The notes: a model not told the origin generated them from the sequence alone. A stretch of 64,000 bases of DNA from Tenacibaculum sp. SG-28 (GCF_002954385.1 NZ_MQVY01000002.1:62001-126000), one strand, 5' to 3'. Positions 36,838 through 47,522 are shown, counted from the first letter of the stretch. A program made the numbers and translations.

Positions 36838-39800
36838 TTACGCTATTTTATGGAACCACATTCGCAATTTGGTAACCAAATAAAATAATATTGGAACCAC
36901 TACTAAGGTTAGGAAAGTTGCTATAAATAAACCATATATCACCGTCCATGCCAATGGCCCCCAAAAAATAACATTATCTCCCCCAACATATATGTTTGGG
37001 TTAAACTCGCTAAATAAAGTATAAAAATTAATGTTAAAACCAGTGGCTAGAGGTATAAGCCCTAAAATAGTAGTTATAGCGGTAAGTAGTACAGGCCTTA
37101 AACGCGCTCTTCCACCTCTGATTATAGCTTCCTTTAAAGTATTGGTATCTACATAATCTTTTTCATCTATGTGCTGCTCAACTTTTTTTCTATCGATTAG
37201 CAATTGTGTATAATCTAATAAAACTACACCATTATTAACAACAATTCCTGCCAAAGAAATGATACCCATCATCGTCATCATGATAACAAAAGGTTGTGCA
37301 GTTATAATTAGACCCCAAATACCCCGATCAAACTTAAAAATATTGCCAGCATTATAATGGCTGGTTTCGTTACAGAATTGAACTGAATTATAAGAATAAA
37401 AAAGATCAAACCTAAACCAACTACAAATGCACCCAATAAAAAATTCATTTGTTTATTTTGCTCTTCAATTTGCCCAGTATAATCAACTTCTACACCATGT
37501 GGCATATCTTGAAAAGAGAGCATTTCATTTTGTATCACTGCAACGATAGCTCCAGCATCAGTATAGCCAGGTGCTAATGCAGAATATACCGTAACCACCC
37601 TTTTTGCTTGATCGTGTTTTATAGCACTAAATCCAGAGGTATTCACTTGTTTGGCTACCGTAGATACCGGTATGGTTTTTACCTGTCCGTTGGATGGATC
37701 TCGAAATGTAATCTTTTGATTAAACAAAGCACTTTTGTCATACCTATCGCCTTTATTAAAACGAACATAGATATCGTAATCTTCTCCATCTTCTTTGTAT
37801 ACCCCGGCTTTGGCACCAAAAAGCGAATTACGCAATTGCTGCCCTACTTGCGCTGCTCCAACACCTAGCTCTCCAGCTTTTTCTCGATCTACATTTACCT
37901 GCATCACAGGCTTAGACTTGTTCACATCAATTTTTAACTCATCGATACCAGAGATACTTTTCGTATTTAAAAAATCACGCATTCTCTCTGCCGTATTAAT
38001 AAGTTCGGCGTAGTCATCACCTTGCAGTTCGATATTAATTGGATATCCTGCTGGTGGACCAACCGCTTCTTTTTCTACGGAAATAGCAAGCCCTGGATAT
38101 ACCCCTTTTAAAACTTCGGTAACTTTTTTCTGCAACTCCTTACTATCCGCTCCTCTACGAAATTTATACTCACGCATGGATGCCGTTATCTTCCCTCTAT
38201 GCGGCATTTCAGCAGAAGAACCACCGTCGGTTTGTGGGTTTCCCGATCCGGAACCTACTTGAGAAACAGCACTCTCCACCAAAAAATTATAGCCTTTATC
38301 TACATATTCTGGGGCATTTAAAACCGCATAGACACGCTCTTCTAAATCTTTCATAATGAGATTAGTTCGCTCAATGTCTGTTCCCTGTGGATATTCTATG
38401 TATACAATAATTTGATTCGGGGTATTATCTGGAAAAAACTCCACCTTTGTTCGCTGACTTGCAACAGAGGCTCCAAAGCCTCCAAAAGCAACAAACAGTA
38501 ACACTACCGTTACAACGGTTAAAATAATTGGTCGATATCCTTTTAGTACAGCGTGCAATAAATTTTCGTAAAAGCGTTCCCATCTCGGTAAAACTTTATT
38601 TTGAAATGCATTTGCCCATGGCCTCAAAGCAAAACGATATACCCACAACATAATCGCTGTAAATACCATAATAGTTCCTAAGGCTCTAAATTCACCACCA
38701 AATATGGTAATTAATAGACCAATTCCTCCAACAATAGAAGAAATGGTAATGATTCGTTTCAAAGGCATGTTCTTGTCTTCTGTACTCATGAGCTGTGACA
38801 CCATAACCGAATTGAAGAAAATAGCTACAAATAAAGACGAACCTAAAACAGCAGATAACGTAATTGGGAAATATTTCATAAACTGTCCCATAGTTCCAGG
38901 CCACATTCCGAGAGGCACAAAAGCAGCAACAGTAGTTAAGGTAGAAATGATAATAGGAAAAGCAATCTCACCAATACCCTTTTTTGCCGCTTCGATTCTC
39001 GGCATCCCCTCATCCATTAAACGATACACGTTTTCTACAACTACAATTCCATTATCTACTAGCATTCCAAGCCCCATGATAAGCCCAAAAAGAATCATGG
39101 TATTCATGGTATACCCCAACCAATTCAATATCATGAGCGACATAAACATCGACATCGGAATTGCAAAACCAACAAATAAGGCATTTTTAAAACCAAGAAA
39201 AAACATCAGTACAAAACCACCAAAATAACCCCAAAAATGATGTTGTTAACCAAATCATCTACTTGACCGATGGTTTTGGAAGATTGATCATTGGCTATGG
39301 TTACCTTTAGATTCGTAGGGAATTCATTAGCGATAGCATCTTCAACAATTTTTTGTACCTTTTCTGCTGCCTCTACCATATTTTTACCCGAGCGCTTTTT
39401 AACATCCAACATCACTACTGGCGCACCAAATTCTCTGGCATAGGTAGTTTTATCTTTATCCTTAAAAGTTACGACTGCTAAATCTTTTAAATATATGGAG
39501 TTTCCTCTTTCCGATTTTACAACGAAATTTTGCAATTCTTGCGGCTGATCGATTTCGCCAATGATACGAATCGTTCTTCGCTGACCACTTGCAATCAAGT
39601 TACCTGCCGACATAGTCAAATTACCACCATTTACAGCATTGATAATATCTTGGAAACTAACTTTAGCAGCCATCATTTTATAAATATCTACTGCTATTTC
39701 AACCTCTTTCTCCTCTGCGCCTCGAATATCTACTTGTTTTATTTCGGTAAGATTCTCGATTTCATCCTCTAGATACTCGCCGAATTCTTTTAATTTATCT

Positions 39801-40299
39801 ACCGGGTAATCTCCAGAAATATTGATGTTTAAAATTGGCATTTCTTCAGAAATACTAAGCTCAAAAACATTTGGCTCAACCTTGGCACCATTAAAGGTTG
39901 GCCAATCTTCTCCGGAGGTTAGCTGGTCTACCTCATCTTTTACCTTTTGTTTGGCTTCTGCAACAGAAATACTCTCGTCAAACTCTACAATAATCATAGA
40001 GTAATCTTCTTGTGAGGTGGAAGTTAAATCCACCACGTTACTCACGGTCTTTAAATTATCTTCTAAGGGATCGGTAAGCAACTTTTCTACATCTTCGGCG
40101 GTATTTCCCGGATAAATAGAACTTATATAAATTTTTGTCTCTACAACTTCAGGGAAGTTTTCTCTTGGCATACTAACAAAAGCAGAAATCCCTAAAACCA
40201 AAATCAAAAACATTAGAACATAAATCGTTGTTTTATTTCCGATGGCCCAAGAAGACAAACCAAACTCTTTATCAACTTGTTTTTTTGCTTCTCAGTCAT
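36838..40299 (-). CDS. RND efflux permease, AcrB/HAE1-like (three apparent deletions)
   Basis: Inner-membrane proton-driven pump of a tripartite efflux system. It appears as three pieces plus an out-of-frame N-terminus that together make about 1153 residues. Restoring one A in the run at 40280-40286 gives MTEKQKKQVDKEFGLSSWAI from an ATG at 40299 that overlaps the stop of the adaptor gene. Restoring one base at 39212 gives VVLVLMFFLGFKNALFVG. Restoring one near 37317 gives GVFWGLIITAQPFVIMMTMM. RND features: GLIMGLGMLVDNGIVVVENV with the proton-relay Asp in helix 4, and MGIISLAGIVVNNGVVLLDY in the second repeat. Confidence 0.93.
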
Positions 40300-41488
40300 C
40301 TGTTTTTAATTTTTCTTGTTGTACAATTTCTAACACTTTTACTTCTTGCTTATTTTTTACCGTTCTTGCACCCTCCGAAATAACTTGATCACCGGCTTTT
40401 AATCCTGCCAATACTTCTATAACGTCGCCTTGGGTTTTTCCGGTGGTAATAATTACCTGTTTAGCAACACCAAATTTATCCTTAAGACTATCTACTACAT
40501 ATACATATTGCTCCCCATTTGCATTCTCTGAAATTACCCCTTGCGGTATTAAAATTGCTTCCAAGTTTGTATAATCGTTAATGCGCAACTTCGCAGTTAA
40601 GTTTGGTTTTATCGAACGGTCTTCGTTAGGAACACCAACTTCTACTTTAAATGTTCGGTTTGCAGGGTTAATGAAATTACCCGCTTGGCGTACCGTAGAA
40701 GTGACATTTTTTCCTAAGATGGGAAAATCAACAGCAACCTCTTTCCCTTTTACGATAGAAGTGATATAACTTTCTGGAACGTCCGTTTCGATATACATAT
40801 CCTTTAAATTCACCACACGGAACACCTCAGACCCTGGCCCAGGCGCAACAACAGTTCCTTGTTCTTTGATAACATCGTCTACGATTCCTGAAAAAGGCGC
40901 TTTTATAATGCTCTTGCCCAGCTGATCTTTAAGTTGGTTCACCGTACGCATCATCGATTCATAATTAGTTTTAGTTTGTAAATACTGAATCTCAGAACCT
41001 ATTTTCTGATCCCAAAGTCTCTTTTGACGATCGTAGGTTGTTTTTGCTAAACTCGCTTGGGTTTCTGCCTGCGCTACCTGTTGGTTTAATCCTCCATCAT
41101 CAATTTTTGCCAAGGCTTGCCCCTTTTTTACTCGCTGCCCTTCTTTAACGTATATAGAAACTAACTGACCAGGCATCTCAGGATACACTAGCACGTTTTT
41201 CTTTGTTTGTACATTTCCTTGTAAATCTAGGCTATGCACGAACAAACGGTTAGACACCTCTATAGCAGAAACTAATGGTACTTTTTTATTCGTGTCTAAA
41301 CGAGAAATTTCTTCATTTAATTGTTTTATCTGCGCTACAATTGCTTGTTGTTCTTTATCTAATTCTTCTTTCTTTGCACGTATTACTTTCAAATCTTTGG
41401 AGCTAATGACTGCCTCTAAAGACTGTTCTTTACCTCCGCAAGAGGCTAAAATGGTACATATAAGTAGTAATGATGTAATCTTTCTCAT
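40292..41488 (-). CDS. RND efflux periplasmic adaptor (membrane fusion protein), lipoprotein
   Basis: 398 residues, lipoprotein signal with lipobox LASC. A coiled-coil stretch at residues 30-70, the biotinyl-lipoyl half domain with VKEGQRVKKGQALAKIDDG, a helical hairpin (about 130-190), the second lipoyl half IIKAPFSGIVDDVIKEQGTV and beta-barrel and membrane-proximal domains. Sits between tolC-like and permease genes; its stop overlaps the permease ATG. Confidence 0.95.
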   Translation of the reverse strand: MRKITSLLLICTILASCGGKEQSLEAVISSKDLKVIRAKKEELDKEQQAIVAQIKQLNEEISRLDTNKKVPLVSAIEVSNRLFVHSLDLQGNVQTKKNVLVYPEMPGQLVSIYVKEGQRVKKGQALAKIDDGGLNQQVAQAETQASLAKTTYDRQKRLWDQKIGSEIQYLQTKTNYESMMRTVNQLKDQLGKSIIKAPFSGIVDDVIKEQGTVVAPGPGSEVFRVVNLKDMYIETDVPESYITSIVKGKEVAVDFPILGKNVTSTVRQAGNFINPANRTFKVEVGVPNEDRSIKPNLTAKLRINDYTNLEAILIPQGVISENANGEQYVYVVDSLKDKFGVAKQVIITTGKTQGDVIEVLAGLKAGDQVISEGARTVKNKQEVKVLEIVQQEKLKTDD

Positions 41489-41495
41489 TCGTTGA

Positions 41496-42839
41496 TTATT
41501 TGATTGGTATGTTTAATGCGTTCTCTAATTTGGCTTTCTTTGCAACGACGTCTAACATCGATTGCATGTAATTATTTTGTTGTGAATACAATTGATTCTG
41601 TGCTTGCAGCAAATCGAAACTTGAAGATATCCCTTCGAAGAATTTTATTTGCTGTTTCTTTTCGATTCGCTCTGCTAAACTCAGATTCTTTTTAGCGGTA
41701 TCGTAATTTTCAATACTGAGTTGGTATTCACTTTTGGCAGCCTCTGCCCCTAACAACAATCGTTGTTCTATTTCTTGCTGTTTAATTTCAGCATTCTCTA
41801 ATTCAATTCTTGCTCTTGCTGTTTTCGCAGTTCTACCCAAACTACTGAATAAAGGGATGTTCAAACTAAAACCCAGTAAAGAATAGTCGTACCATTTTTG
41901 ATCCGTATTGAAAAAATTAAAATTATCGGCATTCGAATTGGCCCCATAGTTTACAAAAGCAGAAAGACTAGGTAAGGCCATACTTTGTTCTAACTTCATC
42001 AGTAATCGCTTACTTTCCTTATCATTTTCAGCGATGCGATAATCGATGTGGTTTTCAACATCAAATACTTTGGTAAGCAAACTCAAATCTGTATTGGCAA
42101 GCACCAAACTATCTAATGAGTCTGTTAAAATTAGTTTGCGTTCTATGGTATTTCCCAGAGCGACGTTTAACATTTGGTAGGCAATCTCTTTCATACGAAT
42201 CGCATTGTTCAAATTATTCTCTACCGTTCCCAGTGTAATTTGCAACTGCTCTACATCCTCTAATTCGGTTAAACCGTTCTCGTAAATCTTTTGTGTTTCA
42301 AAAAGGTTCTTTTGCAAGATATCTCTGTTGCTTTGTAAGATTTTAATAGATTCCTCGGTAATTAAAACATTACCATACGCATTTATGACTGCTTCTCTTG
42401 TAGCTAATGCAGTTTTCTCTCTAGCCTGCTCTGAAATTTTCAAATAAGTTTTAGCCGATTGCAACCCAACGATATACGACCCATCAAAAATAAGCTGGGT
42501 TAAAGTAACACTAGCATTCATGGTTTGCTGTGTTCCAAACCGAACTGGAATAAAGGTACCAGGATCGCCTCCTGTAATTTCGGCCGGTAAAAGCGTTATT
42601 TGTTGTTTTAACCAATTTTGGTAATCTACTTTACCATCGATCTGTGGTAACCCAATGGTAGTAGTTTCCCATTTTTGTTTCTTTGCAGCCTCGATATTCT
42701 TTTCCGCAATTTTATTGTCGTAATTGTTTTCAATCGCGTATGCAATAGCACTATTTAATGATATCGGCATTTCCTTTTCCTGAGCGAGCATTAGCCCTGT
42801 AAAAAAGCATACAAATACGAGGTATATGTATTTTTTCAT
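41496..42839 (-). CDS. TolC-family outer-membrane efflux protein
   Basis: 447 residues with signal peptide ending GLMLAQ. Two repeats of outer-membrane efflux protein type with long helices (LNSAIAYAIENNYDNKIAEK near the start; the second half holds SFVNYG-like barrel strands). Forms the exit duct of the pump encoded by the next two genes, seven bases apart from the adaptor. Confidence 0.94.
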   Translation of the reverse strand: MKKYIYLVFVCFFTGLMLAQEKEMPISLNSAIAYAIENNYDNKIAEKNIEAAKKQKWETTTIGLPQIDGKVDYQNWLKQQITLLPAEITGGDPGTFIPVRFGTQQTMNASVTLTQLIFDGSYIVGLQSAKTYLKISEQAREKTALATREAVINAYGNVLITEESIKILQSNRDILQKNLFETQKIYENGLTELEDVEQLQITLGTVENNLNNAIRMKEIAYQMLNVALGNTIERKLILTDSLDSLVLANTDLSLLTKVFDVENHIDYRIAENDKESKRLLMKLEQSMALPSLSAFVNYGANSNADNFNFFNTDQKWYDYSLLGFSLNIPLFSSLGRTAKTARARIELENAEIKQQEIEQRLLLGAEAAKSEYQLSIENYDTAKKNLSLAERIEKKQQIKFFEGISSSFDLLQAQNQLYSQQNNYMQSMLDVVAKKAKLENALNIPIK

Positions 42840-42841
42840 AG

Positions 42842-43453
42842 TTACTTAAATTGGTTTATGGTTTGTAATTGTCGTTCTAACTCTTCTATTCCTTTCTCGG
42901 TTGCAATAGCTCGTATATGATATTCTAATACTTCGTATTCTACTTTCATTACCTCTTGCATTTCATGACTGTATAAATCACTTTCAAACACGCCAAAAAT
43001 CAAGGAAAAATAGAAATTACTAACCAAGTCAATGTGTAAATCTTTGCGATATAAGCCTTGCGCAATACCTTTTTCTAAATTGTCGGTATTGCAATCTTTA
43101 AAGAGACACAACTCTTTATTTTTTAAGGTCGTATAAATTTCTGGATAGTATTTTTTTAATTGATACATCGGAGAGGTCTTGGCATTTTTAAACATCTCTT
43201 TAAAAGTAGCTTTTACAATAAACTCTTCTTTGATAGCATTGTAATTTTTACTTTTAATTTCTCGTATAGTATCGTCTATTTCCTCTTGTAGTCTTGTCGT
43301 TGCAGTTTTTACTAAAGCGGCTTTATTAGAAAAGTATTTGTAAATAGTTTTTTTAGAAACTCCGAGCTCTTTAGCAATATCGTCCATAGTAATGCTTTTA
43401 AAGCCGAGCCTTAAAAACATTTCTTCTGCTTTGTCTACTATTTTTTCTCGCAT
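42842..43453 (-). CDS. TetR-family transcriptional regulator of the efflux operon
   Basis: About 203 residues from the start MREKIVDKAEEMFLRLGFKS; the longer ORF adds 13 residues without family likeness. N-terminal helix-turn-helix ITMDDIAKELGVSKKTIYKY. It stands two bases before the TolC gene, so it is the first gene of the efflux operon and probably represses it. The ligand is unknown. Confidence 0.93.
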   Translation of the reverse strand: MREKIVDKAEEMFLRLGFKSITMDDIAKELGVSKKTIYKYFSNKAALVKTATTRLQEEIDDTIREIKSKNYNAIKEEFIVKATFKEMFKNAKTSPMYQLKKYYPEIYTTLKNKELCLFKDCNTDNLEKGIAQGLYRKDLHIDLVSNFYFSLIFGVFESDLYSHEMQEVMKVEYEVLEYHIRAIATEKGIEELERQLQTINQFK

Positions 43454-43578
43454 AATTGGTGGCAAATGTACGGCAGGAAACCCAAGAAACAAAAAAAGTT
43501 TCCAAAGTTTTAATGATTTTTTAACATTATACTATGCACTCTTTTTTTCTTTACCTATTTTTACAAAAAATTTGAAAT

Positions 43579-44550
43579 TTGGACTTATTAAAATATCAAT
43601 CAGACTTTTTAGCATACCTAGAAAAGCAAAATTTCACCAGAGAACCACAAAATCTTTACGACCCTATTTCGTACATCATGCAACTTGGTGGGAAAAGAAT
43701 ACGTCCGTTACTTACCTTAATTGCATGTGATATTTTTTCTGGGACCTATGAAAAGGCACTTCCGGCAGCATTGTCGGTTGAAGTTTTTCACAATTTCACC
43801 TTAGTACACGATGATATTATGGACGATGCTCCTATACGACGAGGAAAGAAAACTGTACATGAAAAATGGGACATCAACACTGGAATATTATCCGGAGATG
43901 CGATGCTAATTTTGGCCTACCAATATTTTGAAAATTACGAACCGGTTACCTTTCAAAAGCTAGCCCAATTATTTAGTAAAACTGCCCTAGAAGTTTGCGA
44001 CGGGCAACAACTAGATGTAGATTTTGAAACGCGAAATGATGTATCTATTGAAGAATACATCAACATGATTGGTCTTAAAACGTCCGTATTGGTTGGTGCG
44101 GCTCTTAAAATGGGTGCCATAGTAGCCAATGCCTCGGAGGAGCAAGCTAGTCTTTTGTACAATTATGGCTTGCACTTAGGTATCGCTTTTCAGTTACAAG
44201 ACGATTATTTAGACACCTTTGGTAACCAAGAAACCTTCGGAAAACAAGTAGGAGGAGATATCATAGAAAATAAAAAAACCTATCTTTACTTAAAGGCCTT
44301 GGAAGTTGCTTCTGCTGAAGATCGCGAGCGCCTTTTAACACTTTACAATGACAGTGCTGTAAATAATGCAGAAAAAGTAAAAACAGTCACGGCTATTTTT
44401 AAAGATAATGCAATCCCTAAACATATCTCAGAACGAATTGAATACTACACCAATAAGGCATTTGAACACCTAGAGCACCTTGCTATTTCTAAGGAAGCCA
44501 AGCAGGGTTTACAGGCCTTTGGAAACAATTTAATGAATAGAAAAGTATAA
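43579..44550 (+). CDS. Trans-polyprenyl diphosphate synthase
   Basis: 323 residues with first Asp-rich motif LVHDDIMDDAPIRRGK and second Asp-rich motif FQLQDDYLDTFG, and GGKRIRPLLTLIACD. Condenses isopentenyl diphosphate into long prenyl chains for menaquinone or similar. The start appears to be TTG at 43579 (MDLLKYQSDFLAYLEKQ); no better ATG is nearby. It is divergently placed from the TetR gene. Confidence 0.93.
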   Translation: MDLLKYQSDFLAYLEKQNFTREPQNLYDPISYIMQLGGKRIRPLLTLIACDIFSGTYEKALPAALSVEVFHNFTLVHDDIMDDAPIRRGKKTVHEKWDINTGILSGDAMLILAYQYFENYEPVTFQKLAQLFSKTALEVCDGQQLDVDFETRNDVSIEEYINMIGLKTSVLVGAALKMGAIVANASEEQASLLYNYGLHLGIAFQLQDDYLDTFGNQETFGKQVGGDIIENKKTYLYLKALEVASAEDRERLLTLYNDSAVNNAEKVKTVTAIFKDNAIPKHISERIEYYTNKAFEHLEHLAISKEAKQGLQAFGNNLMNRKV

Positions 44551-44556
44551 AAATTG

Positions 44557-44586
44557 TTTGGTATTTTAAAAAAGTTTATATCTTTG
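44557..44586 (+). promoter_or_regulatory. Promoter of the tRNA gene
   Basis: TTTG at 44557-44560, 18-base spacer, TATCTTTG at 44579-44586, 16 bases before the tRNA 5' end. Confidence 0.82.
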
Positions 44587-44602
44587 CAACCCGAAATTAA
44601 CC

Positions 44603-44676
44603 GGTCCTATAGCTCAGTTGGTTAGAGCACCTGACTCATAATCAGGGGGTCCATGGTTCGAGCCCATGTGGGACCA
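44603..44676 (+). tRNA. tRNA with CAT anticodon (Met or Ile2)
   Basis: Full cloverleaf: acceptor GGTCCTA pairs with TGGGACC, D arm AGCTCAGTTGGTTAGAGC, anticodon stem CCTGA/TCAGG with loop CTCATAA (anticodon CAT), T arm around GGTTCGAGCC. A CAT anticodon can be elongator Met or lysidine-modified Ile2; the sequence alone does not settle which. CCA is not encoded. The gene is the probable landing site of the island that follows. Confidence 0.93.
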
Positions 44677-44680
44677 CCTT

Positions 44681-44823
44681 GAAAGCTTCACTTTTAGTGA
44701 GGCTTTTTTGTTTAGCACCTATAAACACTAGGTTTAGTGTAATAGCTAGATGTTTTAACTATAAGCTTAGATTTGTCTTATTTTGGAGTAAAAAGGGACC
44801 CATTGCGGGACCCACTTTTATTT
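44681..44823 (+). repeat. tRNA-proximal copy of a degenerate ~140-bp direct repeat
   Basis: The stretch from GAAAGCTTCAC through TTTAGCACCTATAAA and the TCTTATTTTGGAG segment to about 44823 is matched along its length, with scattered changes, by 54362-54502. It lies between the tRNA and the integrase gene. The tRNA sequence itself is not part of the repeat. Confidence 0.7.
44682..44709 (+). terminator. Terminator after the tRNA
   Basis: An 11-bp stem AAAGCTTCACT/AGTGAGGCTTT with one G-U pair (44682-44692 and 44696-44706) and T tract. A close copy stands at 54363-54391. Confidence 0.85.
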
Positions 44824-44888
44824 TCGAGGGACCCGTTTTATAAGCATCCGAATTGTTTGCCAATTGTTTAACTTAAAACCAATTGGTA

Positions 44889-46109
44889 ATGAAAAGTAAA
44901 AAACTTTCAATATTGTTTGTAATTAAAACTAGCAAACAAAACAAAAGAGGCTTATGTCCAATTAATTTTAGAATAACATACGAAAAGAAACGTAAGGAAT
45001 TTTCAACAGGACAATTTGTAAACCCAAAACATTGGGTTGCAAAATTACAATATGTGCTAGCAAAAGATAAAAACAGTGAGTACATTAATGCGCAATTATC
45101 TTTAATTACCCAAAATATTAAAAACACCTATCTTAAACTACAAGTACAAAATATAGAATTTGACCTAGTAGATATTTGTAATTTATACTTTGGAAAAGAG
45201 AGAGTAAAAGAAGAAACAATTCTTAATTATTATTCCAAGTATTTAACTAAGATTAGAAAACTTATTGGGATAGATATTAAAATAACAACCTTCAAGAAAT
45301 TTGAATATGTAAAAGCATTTTTAGAGGATTTCATAGCATTTAAACACAACCATAAAGATGTTGCATTAAACAAGCTTACACTTCAATTTTTACATGATTT
45401 TGAGTACTATTTAAAGACAGAAAGAAATCTTGGTCAAGCAACTATTAACAAAATAATTCAACGCCTTAGAAGACCTGTAAAAGAGGCCATTTCTGAAGGC
45501 TATATTAACAAAGATCCCTTTATACTGTTTAAGGCAAAAGCAACCAAGTCTGCAATTATATTTTTATCCCCTGAAGAACTTGAGTTATTTAAAAAGAAAC
45601 AATTTGTACAACCAAGACTGCAACTTGTAAAAGACCTATTTATTTTCTGTTGTTATACAGGTTTGGCATATAATGAACTTTCAAGATTGGAAAGTAAACA
45701 TATCCAAAAAGGTTTTGACAACATGCTTTGGATTACTATGAAGAGAGAAAAAACAACAAGAAACTTCTCTATCCCTTTATTGCCACAAGCAGAGTCTATA
45801 TTAGAAAAGTACAAGCCTAAAACAGGTATCGTATTCCCTAAAATAAGCAACCAAAAATACAACTCATATTTGAAGGAAATAGGAGCCATTCTCGGAATAG
45901 AAAAGAAGCTAACTACACATATAGCCAGGAAAACATTTGCAAGCACAGTGCTGCTATATAATGATGTCCCTATGGAGATTGTTAGTGAGTTATTGGGTCA
46001 TGCAAGTATGAAAGTTACACAAGACAGCTATGGGAAAGTAGTACAACAAAAGATTAGCGAGCAGATTATAAAATTACGAAACATGGAACAAACTAAGGGT
46101 AATTACTAA
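44889..46109 (+). CDS. int: Tyrosine recombinase/integrase
   Basis: About 406 residues from the ATG at 44889. N-terminal arm-binding domain (about 1-95), SAM-like core-binding domain (about 100-205), catalytic domain (about 225-400). Catalytic residues seen: His344 and Arg347 in THIARKTF, His371 in LLGHAS, Tyr381 in TQDSYGKV, and a Lys in MKREKTTR. The first Arg of the family is replaced by Ala260 in YTGLAYNEL, as in several Bacteroidetes integrases. It sits directly downstream of a tRNA gene in the typical layout of an integrated element. Confidence 0.92.
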   Translation: MKSKKLSILFVIKTSKQNKRGLCPINFRITYEKKRKEFSTGQFVNPKHWVAKLQYVLAKDKNSEYINAQLSLITQNIKNTYLKLQVQNIEFDLVDICNLYFGKERVKEETILNYYSKYLTKIRKLIGIDIKITTFKKFEYVKAFLEDFIAFKHNHKDVALNKLTLQFLHDFEYYLKTERNLGQATINKIIQRLRRPVKEAISEGYINKDPFILFKAKATKSAIIFLSPEELELFKKKQFVQPRLQLVKDLFIFCCYTGLAYNELSRLESKHIQKGFDNMLWITMKREKTTRNFSIPLLPQAESILEKYKPKTGIVFPKISNQKYNSYLKEIGAILGIEKKLTTHIARKTFASTVLLYNDVPMEIVSELLGHASMKVTQDSYGKVVQQKISEQIIKLRNMEQTKGNY

Positions 46110-46117
46110 GGCGTATA

Positions 46118-46129
46118 AGGGTTAACCCT
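46118..46129. repeat. 12-bp perfect palindrome AGGGTTAACCCT just after int
   Basis: Lies nine bases behind the integrase stop codon. Could be an operator or recombinase accessory site; there is no direct support for either. The rest of 46110-46309 shows nothing. Confidence 0.35.
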
Positions 46130-46309
46130 GAGGTAAAAACTAGTACTAATAGGTATTGGTTACTACTTCTAAATATAGTTACTTTATTTGCTTTTAAAAT
46201 TATAGTAGAACATAAATCAATTCTAATTAAAAGTTGAATATGCGAAATTGCACATATTCAATAGTTGGCAATAATATTTAGACATAGAGTTAATTTAAGA
46301 TACAAAATC

Positions 46310-47515
46310 ATGAAAAGAATAACATTTTTATTATTAATAGCATTTACAACCCAGTTGTTTGGACAAAATATTCCTTGTAATTTTTCTTGGGAAAACGCAC
46401 CAACAACAAACGGGAATAAAAATTTTATTACCTCCATTAAAAACCAGCCTTACCAAGGACCATGTTTAGCATTTGCTTTTAATGCAGCGATTGAGACTAA
46501 GTATGCTATAGAAAACAGTATTAATAATCCTACTCTGCAGCTTTCAGAAGCGTATATTGATTATAAAGTTTGGGGAATAAATAATTTTGAATCTGTATTA
46601 GAAAACGGTTTTAAGATTCCTACCAAAAATGTTCTCAATTCTAATTTCAATACCTTTCCTCCACAATGTAATGATGAATTTAATTGTCACTTTGTAAATG
46701 ATGTAAGAAATTGTATTAATGATACAAATGGTCAAAAAAATTACTCTTTTAATATGATTGAGGTCAATAACTCTTTTGTGATAGACCCAAATAACCCCGT
46801 AACATGTCAAAGTGTAGTAAGTAATTCTATGACTGTAAATGATGTAAATCAAATTTCCAACATCAATTCTAATGATGATTTAAAACTTAAAATTTTAAAC
46901 GAAGGTCCAGTAATACTTAAAGTAAATGGTTTGGTTAATGCAAAGAAATTTAGAAATTACAGCACCCCTAATACTCCTTTTTCATATCATGCATTTACAA
47001 TTATAGGCTGGACAAATGATTCTGAATGGATTGTAAAAGATAGTTGGCCTTCTATGTCTGGAATTACTCAAACAAAAGCAAACGTAGACATAATAGGTTT
47101 AATAAACTCAAATAATGTTGAACTTTACCAAGTTTCTGGAGTTAGTTATAATGGTGGTGCTACCTCTCTAAACCCTGTAGTTTTATCAGTAACAGATTGT
47201 TCTCCGGTACCTGTCTTATCAAATATAGAAGTTGATATTGATTACGCATTTATTGGAGGCTACTTGTACCATAAATTTTGGGTAATAAGCAATGAAGGTA
47301 TTGATAATTGGATTTGGGGTATTGATTATCCAAATGGTTCATTAAAAAGGTCTCAAGTAAATAATTCTAATTATAGTTCTGTATTGTTAAGCCCTACAAA
47401 TAGTGGAATGGTTACTGTTTTTGTTAATGGTTATAAAAATGGGATTAAAGTCACCAAAGAAAGAAGAATATATTTATCCAATGGACAATTATCTGGAAGA
47501 GGAAATGGTCGGTAA
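46310..47515 (+). CDS. Secreted papain-like (C1) cysteine peptidase
   Basis: About 401 residues from the ATG at 46310, with a signal peptide ending LFGQ. The N-terminal 260 residues look like a C1 peptidase: Gln46 and Cys52 in NQPYQGPCLAFAF (the same spacing as papain's oxyanion Gln and catalytic Cys), LSEAYIDYK, His227 in FSYHAFTIIGW and Asp244 in WIVKDSWPS, where papains have Asn. The remaining 140 residues form a beta-rich C-terminal domain. First cargo gene of the island after the integrase. Could act outside the cell or as an effector; no sorting domain is seen. Confidence 0.72.
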   Translation: MKRITFLLLIAFTTQLFGQNIPCNFSWENAPTTNGNKNFITSIKNQPYQGPCLAFAFNAAIETKYAIENSINNPTLQLSEAYIDYKVWGINNFESVLENGFKIPTKNVLNSNFNTFPPQCNDEFNCHFVNDVRNCINDTNGQKNYSFNMIEVNNSFVIDPNNPVTCQSVVSNSMTVNDVNQISNINSNDDLKLKILNEGPVILKVNGLVNAKKFRNYSTPNTPFSYHAFTIIGWTNDSEWIVKDSWPSMSGITQTKANVDIIGLINSNNVELYQVSGVSYNGGATSLNPVVLSVTDCSPVPVLSNIEVDIDYAFIGGYLYHKFWVISNEGIDNWIWGIDYPNGSLKRSQVNNSNYSSVLLSPTNSGMVTVFVNGYKNGIKVTKERRIYLSNGQLSGRGNGR

Positions 47516-47522
47516 GATATAA

